A DNA stretch of 64,000 nt from Eutrigla gurnardus (GCA_963514095.1 OY741265.1:29692290-29756289), one strand, 5' to 3'; counted from the stretch's first letter, positions 1-12,219 are shown. Translations and numbers: made by a program. Notes: generated by a model not told the origin, from the sequence alone.

Positions 1-856
1 TAAAGAAGCTGGAAGTAGTCTGAATTAGCCGGCTAGCGTGAAGTGATTTCAATGGCTGCTGGCTGCGTCCGCAAAGGCATCTCCCCCATGAACCACGCCT
101 TCCCTCATCTGGCACCGGCCTCTCAACGGAACGGTGCAGTGTGAACACGGGCTGCGGTGGAATAGTCTTTTTTGCTTAGGAAGGTTCCTAACTGAAGAAG
201 TGACCCGGAAGTAAACAAGTGGCCGCCATGATAAGAGCCGTTCAGATTATCTAAATGCAAAGGAAAGGAAATCCAATGCTTCCTTTCAGAGCTCCTTTAG
301 CATAGGATGCAACGGACCTTCCTATATGAAAGGAAAGGAGATCACGCCGACCCACAATTCCAAACATCTAAAGTGCTGCACACCTTGTTCATTCATGCAA
401 ACACATGATATGCCTATTTGCATATTTAACAAATGTTACAAACAGGAAGGAGGAGCTGCTGGACCTGAAGTCGGTCAGTGAACCAGCTGTTTATAAAACC
501 AACAACATGGGGAGAAGTGGACGATGTGCTTTTTGTAGTCCATTATTGTAGTTTCTCCAGCGCAGACGCACATTAATCAACGGTGTTGATCATCAGCTGT
601 CAATCATCAGCAGCATTATAATGATGTAGCTTAGTGAAAGTCTGGTCGGATTCTCTGAGCTCTTTCCTGAATCCTTTTGAGTTCTCCTTCTAACCTTCCT
701 TAACCCCGTGACGTTTTCCCCCGAGGTCAAGGAACAGGAGTTAAAGTTTTTTTACTTTTGACCGCAGCCACATCCTTATTCACATGTGAGACTGACGCGT
801 TTAACTGACGTCAGATTAACGTGGAAAGCAGCTGTTGGGTCAGGATGTTTTCCTAC
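1..856. other. cntn2 intron, no further feature seen
   Basis: AT-rich single-copy-looking DNA downstream of the last visible cntn2 exon. No exon, RNA gene or transposon end recognised on either strand. Confidence 0.6.
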
Positions 857-1038
857 CTTGCACGCTGATGCGCCCTTGGTACGTGTCGCTCCCTTCTGAG
901 TTGTAGGCTTCACATTCGTAAACACCCTCGTCGTCAAAGGAGAGTTCTGGCAGGGTGAGGGCGGGACCCTCGGCGCTGGAGCCCGCCTTGGACGGCATCA
1001 GACCGTCCACCTTCCTCCACCGCAGCTTTGGGACAGGA
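857..1038 (-). CDS. cntn2: cntn2 exon: rest of Ig3, last exon in the window
   Basis: The acceptor is tgtctcgtag and the donor GCAAG|gtagga (phase 1). It encodes NPVPKLRWRKVDG, LSFDDEGVYECEAYNSEG and SDTYQGRISVQ, ending Ig3. The next contactin exon (Ig4, usually QPEW...) was not found in bases 1-856, so it lies outside the window. Confidence 0.92.
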
Positions 1039-4000
1039 CTACGAGACAAAACGTTTGACATGAAACAGCAGGGACCAGATGGGGATGAGGAATGAAAGAC
1101 GTCTGGCAGGGAACATTAAGACTTGGGATGGGACGATATGAAAATTTTAAAAATGCCATGTTAAGATTATACTTACTCTATTTTTCACTTCTCAACCATG
1201 ACAGGAAGCTAGAGAGCTTTTTCAAGTCACTCGAGACAATATTTCTGATTATTCTGATGTTGAAGAATTCACCACGATCAACTTATCTTAGTGTTTTTCA
1301 TCCTTTATTGTCAAGTGTAAAGCTGGACAATACGCCGTCTCTCACACCAACATAGCTAGCAGACACAGTGTGCAGTGATTTCAGGGTTGGAGTCTTACTT
1401 TCCGTAGGCGAAGCACTCCAGCTGAGCGGTGTGTCCCGCCAGAGCGTAGGTCTCTGCTGGGAAACGCACTTTGATGTTCGGAGCTGACTTCCTGGGATTC
1501 GCTGTAATAACAGTTGCACTTCTTAATGTTAACATACATCTAAATATCACACACACATACACACAGTACAATAGTGAAAGGAGCCCTGTTAGTGAGGTTG
1601 GCCTGTGTTTCAGTCTGGAGCAACATTCTATTACAATGACTGGCAGGAGAGTGGAGATTGGTGGATATTCATGATCCCTAGATCAGAGGTCTTCAACCAG
1701 ACATATCATATCAAATTGTAGTGATATGTAGTGCAGTCTATAGGGCCATGTATAACAATACTTTGTAATGATGTATGTAAACAATGCTAAGCCATTAAAA
1801 TAATAATTGACAGATTGATATATTCATAGAACATGTTGTAATTCTATATTGGCATTTCTACATCACAATTTCACATGTTGTATTCATGTTCATTTGTATT
1901 TTTGGACATTTTAAATTTTGGAAGAAAAAAGTGTCAAATAATTTTAGAGACCGCCCTGCTGTAACTCTGCAGACCCCCTAGGGGTCCCGGACCCCCTGGT
2001 GAAGATCTCTGGCCTAGAGGAAGATTACTACGGATTTCGATGATCACCTGATCCGTTCTCGTGCCCTGGACGTGTTCTCCACTTACTCAAAGAATAATCT
2101 TCTTCATCTCAAAATGAAATGAAATCTAGTGAGCAAATCTGGTTCCCCAGATGATGAACCCCGAAGCTTCATTCTAAAACCTCAGAAGAAGCTTTGAATG
2201 TGAAAATAAAGTGACATTGGTTACAACCCTAGTGGCTCAGTCTAATAAACGTGTTGACGGAGCCGCGGCTGTGGACGGAATGACAACAGCAGGAGATGTT
2301 TGCCGAATTTGACAAAAGGTGTATTGGATTTAAATAGCCTAGGCTTCATCTTCATTCATTACAACATCATCTTATTATGATTACAAAATTAAAGCTTCAC
2401 TGCCTTCACTGTCACGGACTATGAAGAGCAGCCTTTCCTTTGGTTGTTTCTAGAAAAGGGCGGGCTCAGCTGCTTGTTTCGTCCCACATAATGTTCACAC
2501 CTAACCCAAACCTGGGGGTGAAACTCCAGATATCCCTCCGTCCTGTTTGTCAATATGCATTCATCAGTTCCACACCGCTTCTGCAGAGCTCCCTGGTGGA
2601 GCGTCATGCGGCGGACGAAGCCTCCCTACCATCGGGCAGCACAGTGAGCAGGTTGGCCTTGCTGAAGGTGCTTTTGGTGCTGATGTCCATGTTGATGGTG
2701 GTGAAGCAGAAGTAGTTAGCCGTGTCGTTGGGCTCTGCTTTGGCCACGTACAGGTTCCCCGTTACCTGGGACACGAACCAGCGGCCGTCGTCCTTCTTGA
2801 TGAAGTTGGGGAACTCGTTGATCAACCAGCGGTAGGACAGAGCTGCAGAGGAGTCACATTCGCCATTTAGACAGAACGTACCACCCTGCCGGTGCTCAGC
2901 TTTCAATATCCATACATACAAGCACACACATTTTTCTCATTCAAATGAATGGACGAATGCTCAATCTTGACACACATTTCAAGCACCCACTCCACCTTCA
3001 TACAGCTTACTGCCTCAAACTGTAAGCTTCACACATCTTGTATACAGTATTGCTATTAATCAACTGTTGAAGGACATTTATGTAAATAAAAACATCTCCA
3101 CCTATTATCTACCACTACTACTTCAGCTTCTCACTCATAAATGCAAGGAATACAGTCGCGTTAGCTTTAAAAAAAATACAACTATTGGAATTATTCAACT
3201 TTCTAATCACATTCATGCTGATTAGACTCTACTTTTTTTTTTACTATTTTTTACTTCTTCACTTTCTTAAACCGGCGTGTCAGTGTAGCGTCAGCTTTAC
3301 AGCATCCAGAATGCAATTTCCTCCACAATTCCTTTTCTAATTTTCTATGCTGCTTAATGGATTGTCTCCTCTTCTACCTGACTTAAAATGCTAAATAACT
3401 AGTGTATACTAGTATTAGTTTTAGTAAGCCTGACGTAGAGTGAATACCTGGGTAATGAACTGGGGGCTGACAGGCCAGGAAAGCTCCTATGCCTTCATAT
3501 GCTGTCTGGGGACTTCTGCTGTCTGGAGGGAAGTCATGGAGGTCTGGAGGAAAGTGCAAAGTAGGCGTAAAGTAGGAAAAGAGAAAATGGGGGGGGACAG
3601 ATTGTAAACAGAAGCAGCAATAGTACACAGTTCACAGTGACTGAAGCACATTAGTGTAAAGTAAAATCCTTCTATATCTGTCTCCATGACAACGGGTCAC
3701 TCACAGCCAAATTTCAGGTTAGCAGCTCGGCTGATGATGGTGCCACAGCGGTTGATGGCCAGACACTGATAAGAGCCGGTGTCTCGAACTGACTCGGGGC
3801 TGCTGATCACCAGGTTGCCAGCCACCAGGGTGTAGCGCAGGTCGAAGCCCAGCGGGACCTCGGTGCCATTCACAAGCCATCTGCAAGACAAAGAGCCGGG
3901 CACAGGCATGGTAAACATAACCGGCAATGACAAAGTTCCAGATGATGTGATGTGGGAGGAGTCAGCCAGGGATGTCCTTTCACAAGTCGCCCGATGCTGT

Positions 4001-7000
4001 CATTCAACCGGACCGCCACTGGAGCCGTGAAAATAAATAAAGATAAAATGAAGCCCCGACCCGCTTTCCCGCTGCGACTCCATGTCCGTTCTCCACTCAC
4101 GCAGATATCTGTGGTCAGCACCTGCTGCATCTCCTCATCATTAGGGTCATTCAACCAATGATGATGAATGAAAATAGCTCAGTTGCCAGGACAATGTCTC
4201 CTCTTTTCTCGCACAAAACCTTCCATTATTTCTCCCTAAATGTCAGAGGCGAGAGTGTCTGCATGTGTTCCCCACCTGTAGGATGCAGCTGGACTGGCTC
4301 TGGCCTGACAGCTGAGGGTCACCTTGCCTTCACTCAGGCCTTCTGGGTAGATCACACCGTTTGGCTGCTCTTCAAACACCGGCCCGCTGTCGTGACCCGA
4401 TACACACACGTCTCCACCTGGGAACAACATTATCAACAGCATCACAATCCCTGACCGTCTTAACGACTTCTGACATTGAATCTTACACACAAGAGTTTTA
4501 AATATTTAAAAAGGCACAGGAGTACACCACACTAACACACCATTGATGAGCTTTGAATAAAAGGAGGGTAAATGCATTACAACAACAATAACAACATTGA
4601 AGTTGGTGTTAATTTTAACAAAAAATACTATGTGATGGTTTAAAATGGAATTATGGGTCATGAACATAGACTGTGGAGGAACGCCGCGTCTCGACTAAGG
4701 CTTCTGAAACGTGAAGCAGCATTCAGATCAGTCCTGTTCGACTGTGGAAACATGGTGGACTCCATGAAGAGGACCTGCGAATCCTCGTGAATTAATATTA
4801 TATTCCATTTCTGCTCATGGATCACCCTAGATGCTGTGTCCTTAAAAAGAAAATAACATATTTGAGACAGGGCTGCACGGTGGTGTAGTGGGTAGCACTG
4901 TCGCCTCACAGCAAGAGGGTCCGGGTTTGATTCCCTGTTCTGCCCTGGGTTCCTTCTGTGTGGAGTTTGCATGTTCTCCCCGTGTAAGTGTGGGTTCTCT
5001 CCGGGTTCTCTGCTTCCTCCCACAGTCCAAAGACATGCAGGATGGGGATAGGTTAATTGAAGACTCTAAATTGCCCGTAGGTGTGAATGTGAGCGTGAAT
5101 GGTTGTCTGTATCTACATGTCGGCCCTGTGATGGACTGGTTACCTGTCTGTCTCTACATGTCAGCCCTTTGATAGACTGGTTACCTGTCTGTCTCTACAT
5201 GTCAGCCCTGTGATAGACTGGTTACCTGTCTGTCTCTACATGTCAGCCCTGTGATAGACTGGTTACCTGTCTGTCTCTACATGTCAGCCCTGTGATAGAC
5301 TGGTTACCTGTCCAGGTGTACCCTGCCTTCGCTCAATGACAGCTGGGATCGGCTCCAGCCCCCCGCGACCCTGAATACTGGATAAGCGGTAGACGATGGA
5401 TGGATGGATGGATGGATGGATGGATGGATATTTGAGACATTACATCCTCTGTACCAGTGATACAATTGGCCACATAATAGATTTTATTGAGTCAAAGTAC
5501 ACAAGCGCATGACATTCTGGTGGGTCAGCTCACCCTTTCACTTCAGTTCACAAAAAAACAAGACAATGGCCAAATTGCCAAAAGATCAAATTGAATTGAA
5601 TTAAAGCTTTATGACCCAGTGTGAAATAATCCTATTTCATCTAGTCTGTCTTGAAATGCAGGTCTAATGGAAGGTGAGCACCTTAAGAGTGTCGTCAGTC
5701 TGCAGTCTCTCTTTGAAGCTGGATGATAACAGGAGTGAACTGCCCACAGACACAGTGGGGAGACTACAGATTCATTACGCAATACATCCACTCAGCAGGA
5801 GCACTGCACCAGCTGCAAATACTCCACCCAGAGCGTACACTGTCCTTGTTTGATCCGCAGTTGGAAAAGCAAAGTGATGGGACGGTGTAAAAATAAACCA
5901 GACATTTGTATAGTTTACAAAGTTTTGGACTGATATATTACACATCTTTAAATCAACTTCATTTCAACTTCTGATATTGTGAGAATATAAGAGACACAAT
6001 CACAGATCTTAGTGGCTGAACAGGGCATCAAGTGTGGAGGGAAGGCTGAGAGTAAATCTGGAAATCTCCTCACACACTGCTCACAACAATTATTGTGACC
6101 CAATGCATTGTGGTCTAATGATGTCAGTCCCACCAAGTTCCTAACCACGAGAGATGACTCCCACAATGCCCTTCAGCACAGAGGAAAACACTGTATCTTT
6201 ATTTGTTAGAGTCTCTACATCCACAGGAAGCCAGTCACTATCACATTCTGGTCCTGTCCAAAAGTCAAGACTCATATTACATGAGTGACTGGATTTGGGG
6301 GGGAAATTACTTCTAATTGGGACAAACTCTAGTTTGGGGTTCTATATTCAATATCCAGAAATCACATTTTAAATCAAATGAAAAGAAAATACATATTTGG
6401 AGCATTGAGTAGAGCTGCTGGAAAAGCAAATACAAAGAAATAGCTCAAACCACTATAGAAGATTGATATGATGTCATTCATGAACAAACATTTAATGGAA
6501 AGAATCACCCTCTCCACGAGATTCAAAGAACTACATTTGAAGAAATCTAAAAAGTGGAGAAAGTACATAACAAAGTTAAAAAAAAAAGTCCTCTGTGGCG
6601 GGGCAGGACTGTGAAAAGCACATCCAATTATTTTCTCCGGGCCGTTACTTGTAACCATGTAAACTAGCTATGTAATCTGCAGCTAACGCTACCTGTGTGT
6701 TATTTATGTTACATCTCTGTGGCTTTTAAATGTATTGACTATTATTTTGTTGAATAAATAAACAAGAAAATAACCTGGCAGGGACATAATTGTTCACCCA
6801 AAATATTGGTAGGGAGAGCATCCATATGCAAACCTATGCCTTTGTACCAGAATAAGGTCATACAGTCAAATTTAAATATTTTGTTTAATATGTGATAACT
6901 ATGACTTATTTTACATGTTGTGCTAATGTTGCTCTGTCAATCCATTTGCCAACTCGTTCAGGTGACAATATGTCAGTGTTTACAGCTTACTGCCACCTGG

Positions 7001-10000
7001 TGGCCAAGACGGCTGTAGCTCTAAAAGAGCGATGTGTTCATGCTGATTTTTTTTACCTGGACACTATGCAGGGCTCCAGACTAACTTTTTGCATTGGTTG
7101 CACTGGTGCGCCTAACTTTTTTTTTTAGGTGCACCAGCACAAAATTTAGGTGCACCCACATTTTTCATCGCGTCGCCTTTAACGCCAAAAAGTCACCTTT
7201 TTACATAATGATACCCCCTTATGGCCTAGGTTAACTGCAGCACCATCAGCACCCAGAGCACCCGTTTTCTCCAGCCAATCTGCACACTGATGCCCAAGCG
7301 CAGTAAATGCTTGCTTTGTGGCAGCATAAATTCCTCAAGAATAAAAAGATCATACAGGTCACTAGTCTATAGATTGCAAATGGAAAACTGTTTATGTGAT
7401 CTTAGCCTAGCCTAATTATATTTTTACTTAGGCTATTCATTTTTAATAATAATATTAGGAATAGGCTACTATACAATTTCAGATTCAGATTCCTCAGCGG
7501 ACGTGATTGATACAGCCTGACGCTGAAATGCAGCTGGATGAGGGGCCACTTTATTAACACACTTATCACGGCATGTAGTATGCTTTTTGGACATATTGCG
7601 CTTTTTCAACGTCTCGATGCGAAATGTTGTTGACTCTTCCACAAACGCACTATTACCGGCCAAATTCTGACCGCACTCCCGACAATAAATGCAGTGCATT
7701 GAGTCCCTTTCTTCATCGTACATCAGCCAGGGAAATTGCTTCAACCAGTCCTGTCTGAAGGCATATTTTTGGGCTTTTTAATTAGTCTCGGGGCGAGGCT
7801 TTCTGCCTCTCTTCATTTTCAAAGAAAATCGAAGCGCTCAGCGTCGAAGCGCTCAGAGTACCTGCTCTGCTCGCTCGCATTTTCGAACTGACACAATTTA
7901 CAGCAGTGAAAAGGACCACAGCCAATCAGAGGCAAGGACCCGCCCGAGCTCTGTCTCTTATTGGTTTAGACCACGATACCGTCAGGAGAACATAAAGAGA
8001 TGCTGCGCTTATGATTTTTTTTTCCACCCGAGCAGCGTTAGGTGCACCAGTGCGACCTAAACATTTTTTCAGTCGCACTCATAAAAATTTTGGTCGCATA
8101 TGCGACCAAAATGGTCGCACTCTGGAGCCCTGCTATGTCACCTCAATTTTAGGATACAGCCTTGTATGTGACAATATTGTATCAATCTTCTATTTTAAAT
8201 TATTAATATTGCAAATAATAATTAAACCTTATGGTAACACTTGCTTCATCTGTCCACTAGATGCCGCTGATTGTTTTTCCTGGTGTGGTCATGGGTAAAG
8301 TGAGATTGACAGGAAGCTGGTTGTAAGATAGATGGATTGTTAGATAATAAATTGTAATATATGTTATGGTGATACTCAGCATTTTTCCCAAATGTTTAAA
8401 ATCACAACAAGATCGTGACAGAAGATAAAATGGCATCATAGGGCCTCTTGTGACTCACACCGTTAATCAATAATGTAGCTTTAGCTGCATTCTGAAGAAT
8501 TACTTCTGAAGTTTGTTTAACTGCATCCAAGTACGAGTGTTCAGGGAACCGACTGCACATTTCAGCACACTGGCAGAGCTCATTACTTCCAACATGAGCG
8601 CCACATGATCCACATCTACCTGCAGCATTCATCACAGCGGTGCATTCATTCAATGTCAAGGTTGGGTGGAGAACAGAGTCTCCTCGGAGAGAATTGAATC
8701 CTCTCCCCCGCTGTTAGAAACAACAATCATGAAATTTTAATCTGGCCCTTGAGGCCCCGAAATGAGCCTCACCCACATGTTTAACTCTCTCTCTCTCTCT
8801 CACACTATTCTTTATATATTTATTAGATGCTTCGTAGCCACTAAAACTTTTTGATAGTTCTGTAAGCTAGGAGACATATGGAAATAGCACTGGATGCCAA
8901 AGCACCGAATTTTGATCATGTTTGAATTGCATCATGAATAACACATATGATGTTTTTCCATTTAAAAGATCATTTTCCATGTCAGGAAAGTCTCGATTTG
9001 TGGTCTAGCTGTTGAAGTAGAAAACTGTGAAAACACATAATTCTAAAGCACAGGGTCTGTAGTCTCGACCAACACTGCAAACTCGTTTTGCCCTTTTTGC
9101 TGCATCACTGTTTGCCAGAGACCATATAAGAGGCAACTCAACAAAAAAGTTAACAGTAGCCAAGTCCAGAGAGCTAAAATGGTGGAACGGGGAACAACCG
9201 GAGTCATGTCAACGTTGACTGTGGAAACAACCTGGCAAAGAGCTCTGTTGACGAAGGAGGTAAAGTGATCACAGTTGCAAAAGAATCATGGAATGTAGAC
9301 GAGCCATTTCATTCCCAAACTAAATCCCAAACTCAAATTCAAACTACTCCCAACTAGGGTTGGACTGATATCCGGTTTCACCGGTCCGGTTCGGTGTACG
9401 GGCTAAACCAGTTTAATTTATGCACAAACCGGTGGAACCGGCATTTATCCTTATGACACGTTCTGGAAAATTAAAAACATCCGTGACCTGTGCCGACGGC
9501 GTCACGGCACTAAATCAACGTGTCTTTTATTAGTCATAAGCAGCAATAATGTTGAGTGATTAACATAATATTGTGTTTATGTAAACAGATCAGCGAGTGT
9601 CGAGTTGGCCGGTGAAAAGCCGCCGACCCGCTGCTGAGCGAGGCCGGAAGACAGAGATCACGTTTCAGTGGAGGTGGGAGGGGGAGATGCCCATCGTACC
9701 TTGTGTTTATTTATGTCGACGTTTTAAAGATGTGTTGCTAGGCGACGCATCACCGGAGCATTTAACGAGCTGATAACGTTGATCTGAAGAAGATAAAAAG
9801 CCAAAAAGTTGTTGGAACGAGGCCGCCGGTGTACGCAGCAACACGTATATGATGCAGCAACTTCTCCTGCTGATGAAGAGTTGTGTAAATATGCGACAAG
9901 AGCAAAAGTTCACCCTTCAGTTGTTTTGAAGCCACGGGCTAATCGTAGTTCCGATGCTCATTGAATATGTCGCACGGCCTGCGTCTCTCTCGTTCCACAA

Positions 10001-10431
10001 AGCCGTGATGTTTTGTAAAAAGAGACGAGAAGAAAAGAAAAGCCGTGATGTTTTGTAAAAAGAGACGCAGTTGCTGCGTTACGCCACAAAGCGTTATTTA
10101 TAAATGTATGAGGCATATTTTTGACTCTCCTTTCCGTGATTACGGCGCAATCTTCAAAAAAACAAATGTATCACTCGGGAGGGTGGGAAAAAGGTGGGAA
10201 AGGTCGGTATCGGTAGACCGGTTTGAAGATGTTTAAACCGGCCCAAGCCCACTCCCATGGGTTCAAGCTAAACCTAGCTCTGATGTAATCATCAACACCA
10301 ACACTCATTCTGCATTGAGTCTAAAAACACACATGGACATAAATGTGTGTGTGTGTTTGTGTGACCTTACCGGCAGCCTCCTTCAGGGCTGCTGAGCCTA
10401 GAACCAGCAGACACAGCAAGCGCTCCATCAT
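857..10431 (-). CDS. cntn2: contactin-2 (TAG-1) like gene, 5' coding part, seven exons
   Basis: Contactin-2 is a GPI-anchored Ig/FNIII cell-adhesion protein of axons and of the juxtaparanode; it binds other Ig-superfamily adhesion proteins at the cell surface. Seven minus-strand exons (10371-10431, 4276-4417, 3705-3880, 3448-3543, 2630-2842, 1399-1501, 857-1038) join without a phase break to 973 coding bases, about 324 residues. They give a signal peptide and Ig domains 1-3, each Ig split over two exons, with cysteine pairs in LSCQARA/YQCLAIN, LACQPP/YFCFTT and LECFAYG/YECEAYN. All introns have GT-AG ends. NGTE, CGTIISR and NMDISTKSTFSK match contactin-2 as I remember it better than contactin-1; paralogue choice is inference. 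Contactins are usually about 1,000 residues, so Ig4-6, the FNIII repeats and the GPI signal must lie beyond base 1. The first coding intron is about 6 kb and holds two hAT-type elements and the SINE. Confidence 0.87.
1399..1501 (-). CDS. cntn2: cntn2 exon: start of Ig3
   Basis: The acceptor ttattacag keeps the phase (a nearer CAG would not), and the donor is GGAAA|gtaaga (phase 2). It encodes NPRKSAPNIKVRFPAETYAL, then AGHTAQLECFAYG with the first Ig3 cysteine. The FPAETYAL block is characteristic of contactin Ig3. Confidence 0.88.
1684..2011. mobile_element. hAT-type MITE in a cntn2 intron
   Basis: It starts cagaggtcttcaaccag and ends ctggtgaagatctctg, which are near-perfect inverted ends. 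The flanks ccctagat and gcctagag (8 bases, 6 identical) suggest a decayed 8-bp target duplication, as hAT elements make. No ORF; non-autonomous. Confidence 0.65.
2630..2842 (-). CDS. cntn2: cntn2 exon: rest of Ig2
   Basis: The acceptor is tcctctgcag and the donor GATG|gtaggg (phase 1). It encodes LSYRWLINEFPNFI, FVSQVTGNLYVAKAEPND, YFCFTTINMDISTKS and TFSKANLLTVLPD. The YRW-x-x-NEFP and FVSQ-x-x-GNLY blocks are contactin signatures, and NMDISTKS resembles the contactin-2 version. Confidence 0.92.
3448..3543 (-). CDS. cntn2: cntn2 exon: start of Ig2
   Basis: The 96-base exon has acceptor cactttcctccag and donor CCAG|gtattc (phase 1). It encodes YLHDFPPDSRSP followed by AYEGIGAFLACQPPVHYP, with the first Ig2 cysteine. 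EG-x-G and PP-x-HYP match the same point in known contactins. Confidence 0.88.
3705..3880 (-). CDS. cntn2: cntn2 exon: second half of Ig1
   Basis: The acceptor is gtcttgcag and the donor GGCT|gtgagt (phase 1). It encodes WLVNGTEVPLGFD, then GNLVISSPESVRDTGSYQCL with the second Ig1 cysteine, and CGTIISRAANLKFG. NGTE and the GT-x-x-SR segment favour contactin-2 over contactin-1. Confidence 0.9.
4276..4417 (-). CDS. cntn2: cntn2 exon: mature N-terminus and first half of Ig1
   Basis: The acceptor is ttgttcccag and the donor TCCTACAG|gtgggg (phase 2). It encodes GDVCVSGHDSGPVFEEQP and then an Ig strand-B segment with LSCQARASP, ending at the SYR that precedes the Ig1 tryptophan in the next exon. 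The GPVFEEQP block is shared by contactins 1 and 2. Confidence 0.88.
4870..5427 (+). mobile_element. tRNA-derived teleost SINE with perfect 12-bp target duplications
   Basis: The head has Pol III promoter boxes (a box-A-like TAGTGGGTAGC and a box-B-like GGGTTTGATTCCC). The body is the common fish segment ending CTGGGATCGGCTCCAG and then an ATGG tail. The direct repeat atatttgagaca lies at 4858-4869 and 5428-5439. The young-looking target duplication contrasts with an internal tandem expansion. It sits in the first coding intron of cntn2, opposite to the gene. Confidence 0.85.
5113..5310 (+). repeat. 41-bp tandem repeat, about five copies, inside the SINE
   Basis: Units start at 5113, 5154, 5195, 5236 and 5277 with ctacatgtc, an exact 41-bp period, and differ at only a few bases. 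Ordinary copies of this SINE carry this segment once, as far as I remember. Confidence 0.9.
5395..5428 (+). repeat. (ATGG)n tail of the SINE
   Basis: Simple tetranucleotide repeat forming the 3' tail just before the target duplication. Confidence 0.9.
5440..7068. other. cntn2 intron, nothing recognised
   Basis: AT-rich DNA with short runs of A, T and G. Neither strand shows a convincing exon, RNA or paired transposon ends. Confidence 0.5.
7069..8132. mobile_element. hAT-like DNA transposon remnant with 5-bp flank repeat
   Basis: Inverted ends CAGGGCTCCAGA / TCTGGAGCCCTG enclose 1,064 bp. The flanking bases ctatg occur on both sides, a possible 5-bp target duplication. Subterminal segments repeat ggtgcacc and gcgacc words in both orientations. 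A minus-strand transposase fragment lies inside. Confidence 0.75.
7469..7744 (-). pseudogene. N-terminal zinc-finger fragment of a hAT-type transposase
   Basis: The minus-strand frame reads KQFPWLMYDEERDSMHCIYC, then a Cys/His-rich stretch with SKKHTTC. This W-x-x-Y-D, C-x-x-C and S-x-x-H-x-x-C layout is that of the TTF/BED-like zinc finger at the start of many vertebrate hAT transposases. The catalytic part is missing, so it is a fragment inside the 7069-8132 element. Confidence 0.55.
8133..9345. other. cntn2 intron, short CT tract only
   Basis: A short (CT)n run lies near 8787-8801. Otherwise no exon, RNA or paired repeat ends seen. Confidence 0.5.
9354..10250. mobile_element. hAT-type non-autonomous element
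   Basis: It starts ctagggttggactgata with a CCGGTTT-rich subterminal region and ends aaaccggcccaagccc, inverted to the start. The flanks actcccaa (9346-9353) and actcccat (10251-10258) form an 8-bp target duplication with one mismatch. A 26-base segment, gccgtgatg...agagacg, is repeated at about 10003 and 10041. It lies just downstream of the signal-peptide exon. Confidence 0.75.
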
Positions 10432-10541
10432 GTGGATCCAGCTGGATTTCAACAGAACCACAAACAGATCAGGTTCAGGAGCAGATGGGATCAAAACCTG
10501 TTCAGCTGATCTCACGTGAGGAGGAGCCGTTCAGTCTGGAC
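10371..10541 (-). CDS. cntn2: cntn2 signal-peptide exon with part of the 5' UTR
   Basis: The coding part runs 10431-10371 and begins MMERLLCLLVLGSAALKEAA, a short n-region, a Leu-rich core and small residues before the expected cleavage site. The exon ends GCCG followed by gtaagg, phase 1, and joins GT of the next exon to make Gly. The start is one of two adjacent ATGs; the reading frame stays open to an upstream ATG at 10515, which would spoil the signal peptide. On the 5' side a tttccttcacag acceptor ends at 10542, so bases 10432-10541 are probably spliced 5' UTR and at least one further upstream exon exists. Confidence 0.82.
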
Positions 10542-11551
10542 CTGTGAAGGAAAGAGAAGAACAAGGTTACTTACATGACATGACAACTCCCATAACTCTA
10601 CGGGGGATTTGGATTCATTCAGCGGCATCCAAATCCAAGCGGCAACCTCTGGTTCTGAAAAGCGAAGCTGAAGCTAAAATGCCATTAATCTGCATTCTTT
10701 CTAATGGCCACCGGGGGCGACTCGTCTCTGACTGAATGGAAGTTTATGAGAAAAGGACCCTAATTCTCTCAATCTTTAGTTGCAAGTCTTTTTCAATCCA
10801 GCATGATGTGTCAGGAAATTTGACTGTTTGCACTTAGTGAAAGAAAAGTACATAAAACATGAAAATGACTTTGCAGGATATTCATGATTTCCTTTTGGTT
10901 TCAAGTGTAAAATGTCAGGATTTTGATAGTTGGAATGCTGCATTTCCAGCATAGGTAACATCAGGAATTTGAAAATACATCATAACATGAAAAATGGCAA
11001 ATTCAAACGGGTCCTCAATAGATTTGAAAAATTCCAAATAATGACATTTCCCTTTTTTTTTTGCTCAAACTGCATCAGATCCTTCCAAAAAACATTGTGA
11101 TAACTGGTGATCAGGAGGAAAGATGTTGCCAAAGGTAGACTATTCTCTGGATGAAGGGAAGGCTGAAGGACGTAAGGGGAGACCACCAGAGTTTTCTCTC
11201 AGAGTTATCTACAATCATTTGGTTCAACAGCAAGGTTGGACGCAGACCGGTTCAAGGAGACGGCTACTTTTGACATATTTGGGCTCTGATTGAAAGAGTA
11301 ACAAACGGGCTGCTGTATTTTTTATTTTGTTGCAGGGAAACAGTTTCTCTCAAGGTCAGCTATTCAGCAGCAAAAACCTTCTGTTTGTTTACTTGACGTG
11401 ACGTAACGATTGCTGTGAGGACACTATGTCTCTCTGTGGACGACGTCTCTGACATCATACGCTTGTTTTTGATGTTGCTTTTGCTGCTTTTTTCCCACAA
11501 ATATAATTTTCCATATTGGAATTCTGTTGTTGTTTTGTTGACGGCCCTAGT

Positions 11552-11601
<50 letters not shown>

Positions 11602-12215
11602 TTAATTTAGGAATAAAAGGCCTCAAGAAATAATATAAAGATGGTGACAAACACTTTGCCCTTGCCCTGATGAAGGCCTTTTAGGCTGAAACGCGTTGGC
11701 ATGTTTTTATTAGATTAGCCATGTACCAATAAAGGCTTTTTATCATTTACCTTCTTGAGTGCCTCAGATTTTTTTCTTCAAAGTTCTACTTGGATCCCAA
11801 ACTGAAGAGCACCAGAGGGACACCTTTTTCTACACCCAAGTAGCACTCCATGCATTCTGTTTTTTTGATTGATGGTGTAAAAGCCTTCTGAAAATCTGAG
11901 TGTGATGTGTGGAGACGTAACTGAGTGAGGTGGAGGAGAGAGAAAACTCCCAGCTGACCTTCACAGTTTGGTAAAGTGTTGTAGTCCTGATCCTTTTTGG
12001 CAACCGAACCAATTTAGAACCGTTTTATTCTCACTGGGACAAGTTGCCTTTTTAATGAATAATGCAACAATAACAATAACAAATATCCCATATACTGTCT
12101 CTCACGAATCTCAGATCTGTCCCAGCATGACATCCCCAGAAAATAATACAAGTAAACTAACAGACATAAAAGCATTTGTATGTTTTATGAAATCACTGTG
12201 ACACGAAGCTGCTGT
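10542..12215. other. first-intron or upstream DNA, a GT tract and an old repeat tail
   Basis: (GT)n at about 11550-11598. The segment at 11664-11700 (cctgatgaaggcctttt, then ctgaaacgcgttgg) is a word pair I know from dispersed fish and frog repeats; its class is uncertain. The stretch at 10600-10760 also resembles a dispersed fish repeat. Confidence 0.4.
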
Positions 12216-12219
12216 TTAA

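Noticed and set aside
1399..1501. Acceptor at the nearer cccag (about 1490) for the Ig3 exon
   Set aside because: It would break the phase from the preceding exon; the ttattacag acceptor at 1501 keeps it.
857..4417. Contactin-1 instead of contactin-2 as the host gene
   Set aside because: Several blocks (NGTE, CGTIISR, NMDISTKS) resemble contactin-2 more. A tree of the 324 residues with both fish paralogues would settle it.
5113..5310. Regular 41-bp repeats as a possible CRISPR-like array
   Set aside because: The units are contiguous with no spacers and lie inside a eukaryotic SINE.
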